A program made the translations under genes and the position numbers. A stretch of 8,612 bases of DNA from CAWEZN01 sp964498015 (GTDB lineage Bacteria; Zixibacteria; MSB-5A5; GN15; PGXB01), in the NCBI GenBank assembly GCA_964498015.1, contig CAZCFT010000094.1:1-8612 (forward strand), in the 5' to 3' direction. Below are positions 5,889-8,612 of the stretch, one piece after another; positions within the stretch are counted from its first letter, which is position 1; every line of letters starts with the position of its first letter. Under the pieces are notes generated by a model that was not told the DNA's origin, ran no database searches, and worked only from the letters and a program-made list of their open reading frames with translations.

Positions 5889-7257
5889 GACTTATCCTTT
5901 TACCCCTTACTTGGGCCGTTTCCTCAAGCAAATTTGCCAGCCGCCCAGCGAGTTTCGCTCTGTCAATCTCTTCAATATAGCGATATTTCCTTTTTTCGGA
6001 ATGCCCGCTTTGCCACTGCTTGTATCTTTCCTGAAGCAGTTTAACCATTTTTTCTTTATCCGGTTCCGTTATGCAAGTTCCGGCTGAGTACTTAGTAATC
6101 CATTCGACGGCCGGCCCCAGCGGGGCAAGAGCCAATATTTTTGTTCCCGAGGCGAGATATTCGTACATTTTTGCCGGCATGACGCTTGCGGCCTCTTTTC
6201 TAAATCCGATCAAAAGCAGTAAATAATCGGCTTGCTGAAGCTGTGGAATAAGCTCAGCTCTGGGGATATAACCGCGAAATTTTACGACTTCTTTCAAACC
6301 CAATTGCTCGACCCAAGCAGAATAATCATAATCAGAATTGCCAATGAACTCGACCCTGACCGAGTCTTTTAATTCTGGATTGGAATTAAGCCAGAGAGCG
6401 AGCGATTCAAGGAAAAAAATCGGATTGAACTGCCCATAAAGCGAACCGGTATGCAGAATTTTGAACTTCCCACTATCCTGAATTTCAAACTCACGCTCTA
6501 AATCCACCTCACCATAATCGAAGCCATTGGTAATTGTAACAATTTCCCCTCCCGGCGGATTGGGGATGTAATCATTCAATTCACTGGTAAATCCGGGAGA
6601 TGCGGTCATTAATCTATCAGCCTTTTTAAAAACGAACTGTTCCCAGAAACGATCATATTTTTTGAAAAAGGGAGTATACCCTCGCTGGTCATAGTTTTGG
6701 TTCAATGTCCAGAGGTCGCGAAAATCAACAAGATGAGGAATTCCTGTCCATCGAGAGAGTAGCGAAGCCAGAATATGGGTTGATACCGGTGGCGAGGATG
6801 ACATAATAACCGAAATTTTTTCTCGGCGAATGGCTTTCAATCCTTTGAGAAAACCGAAAGGAATCCAGAATATAGCATGGTCGGGCACGGTCAAAAGCAT
6901 TCTCAGAAATCTTTTTATTCTTTTTAGGAATGAGATCTCTGCCGATTGCATTTTGTCCTGCGTTACCCCGTACGGCGCTGGAATGTATTTTTCCCTATCT
7001 TTGGCTTGCTTTATTTCGCGTCGGAGAATCGGTTCGAAAGTGCGTGAGCGATAAATGATTGTCTCTGGGATTGATTTCAGCGGTGTCGAATCCCATGAAG
7101 TATTGACTCCATTTTTAACTGTCAATACAACCGGCCTCCAGCCATAGCGCGGGAGGAATTTACAGAAATTTACAATTCGCTGACCGCCTACCGCCGCCAT
7201 CGGAGGGAAGACATAAGTAACGATAAGAACCCTTTTGGTAGTATCAATCCGATTCAT
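5884..7257 (-). CDS. GT4-like glycosyltransferase (GT-B fold)
   Basis: This 457-residue cytoplasmic or membrane-associated glycosyltransferase starts with the acceptor-domain signature KRVLIVTYVFPPMAAVGGQR (8-27), then FLPRYGWRPVVLT (34-46). Other landmarks are SSSPPVSTHILA (153-164), LVDFRDLW (176-183), ITNGFD (242-247), the donor-domain start ILHTGSLYG (267-275), VKFRGYIP (325-332) and PAKMYEYLASGTKILAL (361-377), which holds the second Glu of the donor-binding motif. This is the large-insert GT4-like type common in EPS loci with 'FPP...GG.R' N-termini. Donor and linkage are unknown. The ATG at 7257-7255 has no obvious Shine-Dalgarno. It follows the upstream stop by 18 nt and no better in-frame start is visible, so initiation may depend on the upstream gene. 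Upstream and downstream spacing puts it mid-operon. Confidence 0.9.
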   Translation of the reverse strand: MNRIDTTKRVLIVTYVFPPMAAVGGQRIVNFCKFLPRYGWRPVVLTVKNGVNTSWDSTPLKSIPETIIYRSRTFEPILRREIKQAKDREKYIPAPYGVTQDKMQSAEISFLKRIKRFLRMLLTVPDHAIFWIPFGFLKGLKAIRREKISVIMSSSPPVSTHILASLLSRWTGIPHLVDFRDLWTLNQNYDQRGYTPFFKKYDRFWEQFVFKKADRLMTASPGFTSELNDYIPNPPGGEIVTITNGFDYGEVDLEREFEIQDSGKFKILHTGSLYGQFNPIFFLESLALWLNSNPELKDSVRVEFIGNSDYDYSAWVEQLGLKEVVKFRGYIPRAELIPQLQQADYLLLLIGFRKEAASVMPAKMYEYLASGTKILALAPLGPAVEWITKYSAGTCITEPDKEKMVKLLQERYKQWQSGHSEKRKYRYIEEIDRAKLAGRLANLLEETAQVRGKRISR

Positions 7258-7275
7258 GGCATTAAGTTTGCATTA

Positions 7276-8427
7276 CTATATTTGTAGCGCCTCTTCATAT
7301 ACTCTTACCGTTTCTTTTACCGCCTTATCCCAACCAAATTGGGCCGCTCTTCTTAATCCTTTCTCACGATATGCTTGTCGCAATTCACTGTCATTAAGCA
7401 TCTTTAAAATAGCGCTTGTTAAATCATTTACATCCGTCGGGTTTATCAAAAGCGCCGCATCTCCTGCCACTTCCGGCATCGAGGATACATTAGATGTAAT
7501 AACCGGAGTTCCGCATTTCATTGCTTCCAAAATTGGAATCCCAAAACCTTCATATAGGGACGGATAAACGAAAAGCTGTGCCAAACTATAAAGGGTCGGT
7601 AAATCGTCATCCGCTATTGGATATATGAAGTGCACCTTTCCATCCAAACCGAGAGAATTAATTAAGTGACCCCATACATCTATAAGTCCAGGCGCCCCGC
7701 CAAAGAAAACCAATTTAATATCACTGACGCCCTTTTGAACCAGCAATGAATGCGCCCTTATTAATTGCGCATTATTTTTCCTGCCATAGCGTCCCCCCAG
7801 AGCCAGAATAAAAGGATAATGCAAATTGTACTTTGATTTGACCTCCGCCAATCTACCTTGATCCGTAACACGGCCGAAATTATCGGCGATGCCATGATGA
7901 ATCACGCGGATTTTATCCTCGGCTATATTGAAGTATTTCATCAGGTCGTTCTTAGTCGACTGTGATACCGATATAATTAATTTCGAACGTTCAATGGCTA
8001 ATTTGTACCAGTGGCGCCGAAAGTCAATAATGCGGGAAGAATGCAGTTCCGGCAATATCAAAGCAAACAGATCATGAAAAGTCGTTACGACTTTGGCCCT
8101 GCCCTCAGGAGGCACAAAATATTGCAGACCGTGAAAAAGATCAATTTTCCTTTTTCTAAGATAAAGTGGCAGAGATCGACTAAAAAACAGGTCCGTATCA
8201 ACCCGATCAAAACCTGTCGTAGGAATGCGCATTACAATCTTCTTGACATTTTCCTGTTCATCCAAAAAACCTATTTTCTTATAATCCTTGGTCAGGGAAT
8301 TGAAGAAAAGATGATACTCGTTAAGAGGATAATCCTGCGACAGTCGAGTCAGGAGATTTTTATTATAGACCATCATGCCTTCAATCCGCCCGGTTGCAAA
8401 AGATCGGCCGTCAAATCCAATCAGCAT
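7276..8427 (-). CDS. GT4 glycosyltransferase (mannosyltransferase-like)
   Basis: This 383-residue GT-B retaining glycosyltransferase has a classical GT4 motif set. The N-terminus MLIGFDGRSFATGRIEGMMVYNKNLL matches the acceptor-domain pattern in which a Gly-rich loop precedes a helix. Then come VTTFHDLF (114-121), ISVSQSTKNDL (152-162), IHHGI (176-180), LALGGRYGRKN (208-218) with the nucleotide-binding Arg/Lys, and FVYPSLYEGFGIPILEAMKCGTPVITS (286-311) with the EX7E pair Glu293 and Glu301. AGDAALLINP (321-330) completes the donor site. The nearest relatives I recognise by pattern are O-antigen/EPS mannosyltransferases of the WbdB/MtfB type, but donor specificity is inference. Its stop is 18 nt from the next glycosyltransferase. 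An in-frame TGA two codons before the ATG fixes the start. A GGGTGA Shine-Dalgarno lies at 8436-8431, with rather close spacing. Confidence 0.93.
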   Translation of the reverse strand: MLIGFDGRSFATGRIEGMMVYNKNLLTRLSQDYPLNEYHLFFNSLTKDYKKIGFLDEQENVKKIVMRIPTTGFDRVDTDLFFSRSLPLYLRKRKIDLFHGLQYFVPPEGRAKVVTTFHDLFALILPELHSSRIIDFRRHWYKLAIERSKLIISVSQSTKNDLMKYFNIAEDKIRVIHHGIADNFGRVTDQGRLAEVKSKYNLHYPFILALGGRYGRKNNAQLIRAHSLLVQKGVSDIKLVFFGGAPGLIDVWGHLINSLGLDGKVHFIYPIADDDLPTLYSLAQLFVYPSLYEGFGIPILEAMKCGTPVITSNVSSMPEVAGDAALLINPTDVNDLTSAILKMLNDSELRQAYREKGLRRAAQFGWDKAVKETVRVYEEALQI

Positions 8428-8430
8428 TTT

Positions 8431-8436
8431 TCACCC
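8431..8436 (-). promoter_or_regulatory. Shine-Dalgarno of the GT4 mannosyltransferase-like gene
   Basis: GGGTGA on the minus strand ends three bases before the ATG at 8427-8425. The spacing is short but the match to the 16S tail is good, and the in-frame TGA inside it excludes a longer protein. Confidence 0.5.
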
Positions 8437-8490
8437 GGGAGATATTCAAAATGAAACAATTCTGGCAACGGAAATATGATCGCAGTAATT

Positions 8491-8612
8491 TCATTTAGCC
8501 TTAGCATCTAGATCAATTCCTTTCAGAAGCCACTGCCCCGTCAAGGCAAAAAGCTTTAGCGTCGACTCCGCTGTTGAAAAAGTATGATTTGCCTTGGGGA
8601 CTTTGGCAATAC
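8491..8612 (-). CDS. Probable alpha/beta-hydrolase, C-terminal 39 codons (runs off the window)
   Basis: A frame enters the window and ends at TGA (8493-8491). Its visible 39 residues include PKANHTFSTAEST and, later, LTGQWLLKGIDL. The NHTFS segment followed by an amphipathic helix ending in 'WL' is how many serine alpha/beta-hydrolases end, the His being the third member of the catalytic triad. The other two plus-strand-complement frames stop early, and only this one has the family look. Such hydrolases accompany exosortase/PEP-CTERM exopolysaccharide loci and also thioesterase or acyl-modification steps, so the context fits. With so little sequence the substrate and exact family stay open. 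A gap of 63 nt without a credible gene separates it from the next glycosyltransferase, so shared transcription is likely but not shown. Confidence 0.55.
   Translation of the reverse strand, partial: IAKVPKANHTFSTAESTLKLFALTGQWLLKGIDLDAKAK

Noticed and set aside
8011..8454. Plus-strand 147-codon frame antisense to the GT4 mannosyltransferase-like gene
   Set aside because: It is Lys/Arg/Gln-rich noise opposite a gene with a full GT4 motif set.
8407..8493. Short 28-codon minus-strand frame starting at an ATG that overlaps the hydrolase stop (ATGA)
   Set aside because: It runs out of frame into the start of the glycosyltransferase, has no ribosome site and no protein-like composition.
1..8612. 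tRNA, rRNA, transposase or integrase genes
   Set aside because: No cloverleaf with a CCA-type end, no rRNA-like conserved blocks and no DDE or tyrosine-recombinase motifs were seen on either strand.

Overview
The window is a fragment of a bacterial extracellular-polysaccharide or glycan biosynthesis locus. Every gene I can support lies on the minus strand, so it is transcribed from high to low coordinates. Base composition is moderate (mid-40s % GC by eye). The secreted protein carries a C-terminal fibronectin type III domain opened by a 'DTVPPGRINDL' linker, a style I associate with environmental bacteria of the FCB group (Zixibacteria, KSB1 and relatives). That placement is an impression, not something the window proves.

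Layout in the direction of transcription: (1) 8612-8491, the last 39 codons of a probable alpha/beta-hydrolase. (2) 8427-7276 and 7257-5884, two GT4-type (GT-B fold) glycosyltransferases. (3) 5876-4437, a polytopic membrane protein of the O-antigen ligase/polymerase (Wzy_C/WaaL) family. (4) 4427-3042, a CapK/phenylacetate-CoA-ligase-like adenylate-forming enzyme. These last four genes are separated by 18, 7 and 9 nt. Two of the Shine-Dalgarno sequences sit on the preceding stop codon, so this is almost certainly one operon. (5) 3041-2354, a 688-nt stretch with no credible gene. It holds a dense array of nested inverted repeats (2593-2992) and an AT-rich leader with weak promoter and terminator candidates. 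(6) 2353-800, a secreted protein with an apparent six-bladed, sialidase-like beta-propeller plus one FN3 domain. (7) 819 to beyond position 1, a third GT4 glycosyltransferase whose start overlaps the end of the propeller gene by 20 nt.

Working together (inference): the cytoplasmic glycosyltransferases would build a lipid-linked oligosaccharide. The membrane ligase/polymerase would polymerise it or transfer it on the outer face of the membrane. The CapK-like enzyme could activate a carboxylate for decoration of the glycan. The secreted propeller may bind or process the product outside the cell. The hydrolase tail, CapK-like ligase, membrane ligase and glycosyltransferases recall exosortase/PEP-CTERM-linked exopolysaccharide loci, but no exosortase is visible here.

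The least explained part is the intergenic block. Its core is an 18-bp terminal inverted repeat (one mismatch) enclosing two further nested hairpins, preceded by two more foldable modules with alternative pairings. It is most likely an interspersed palindromic or MITE-like element, with a structured RNA as the competing explanation.
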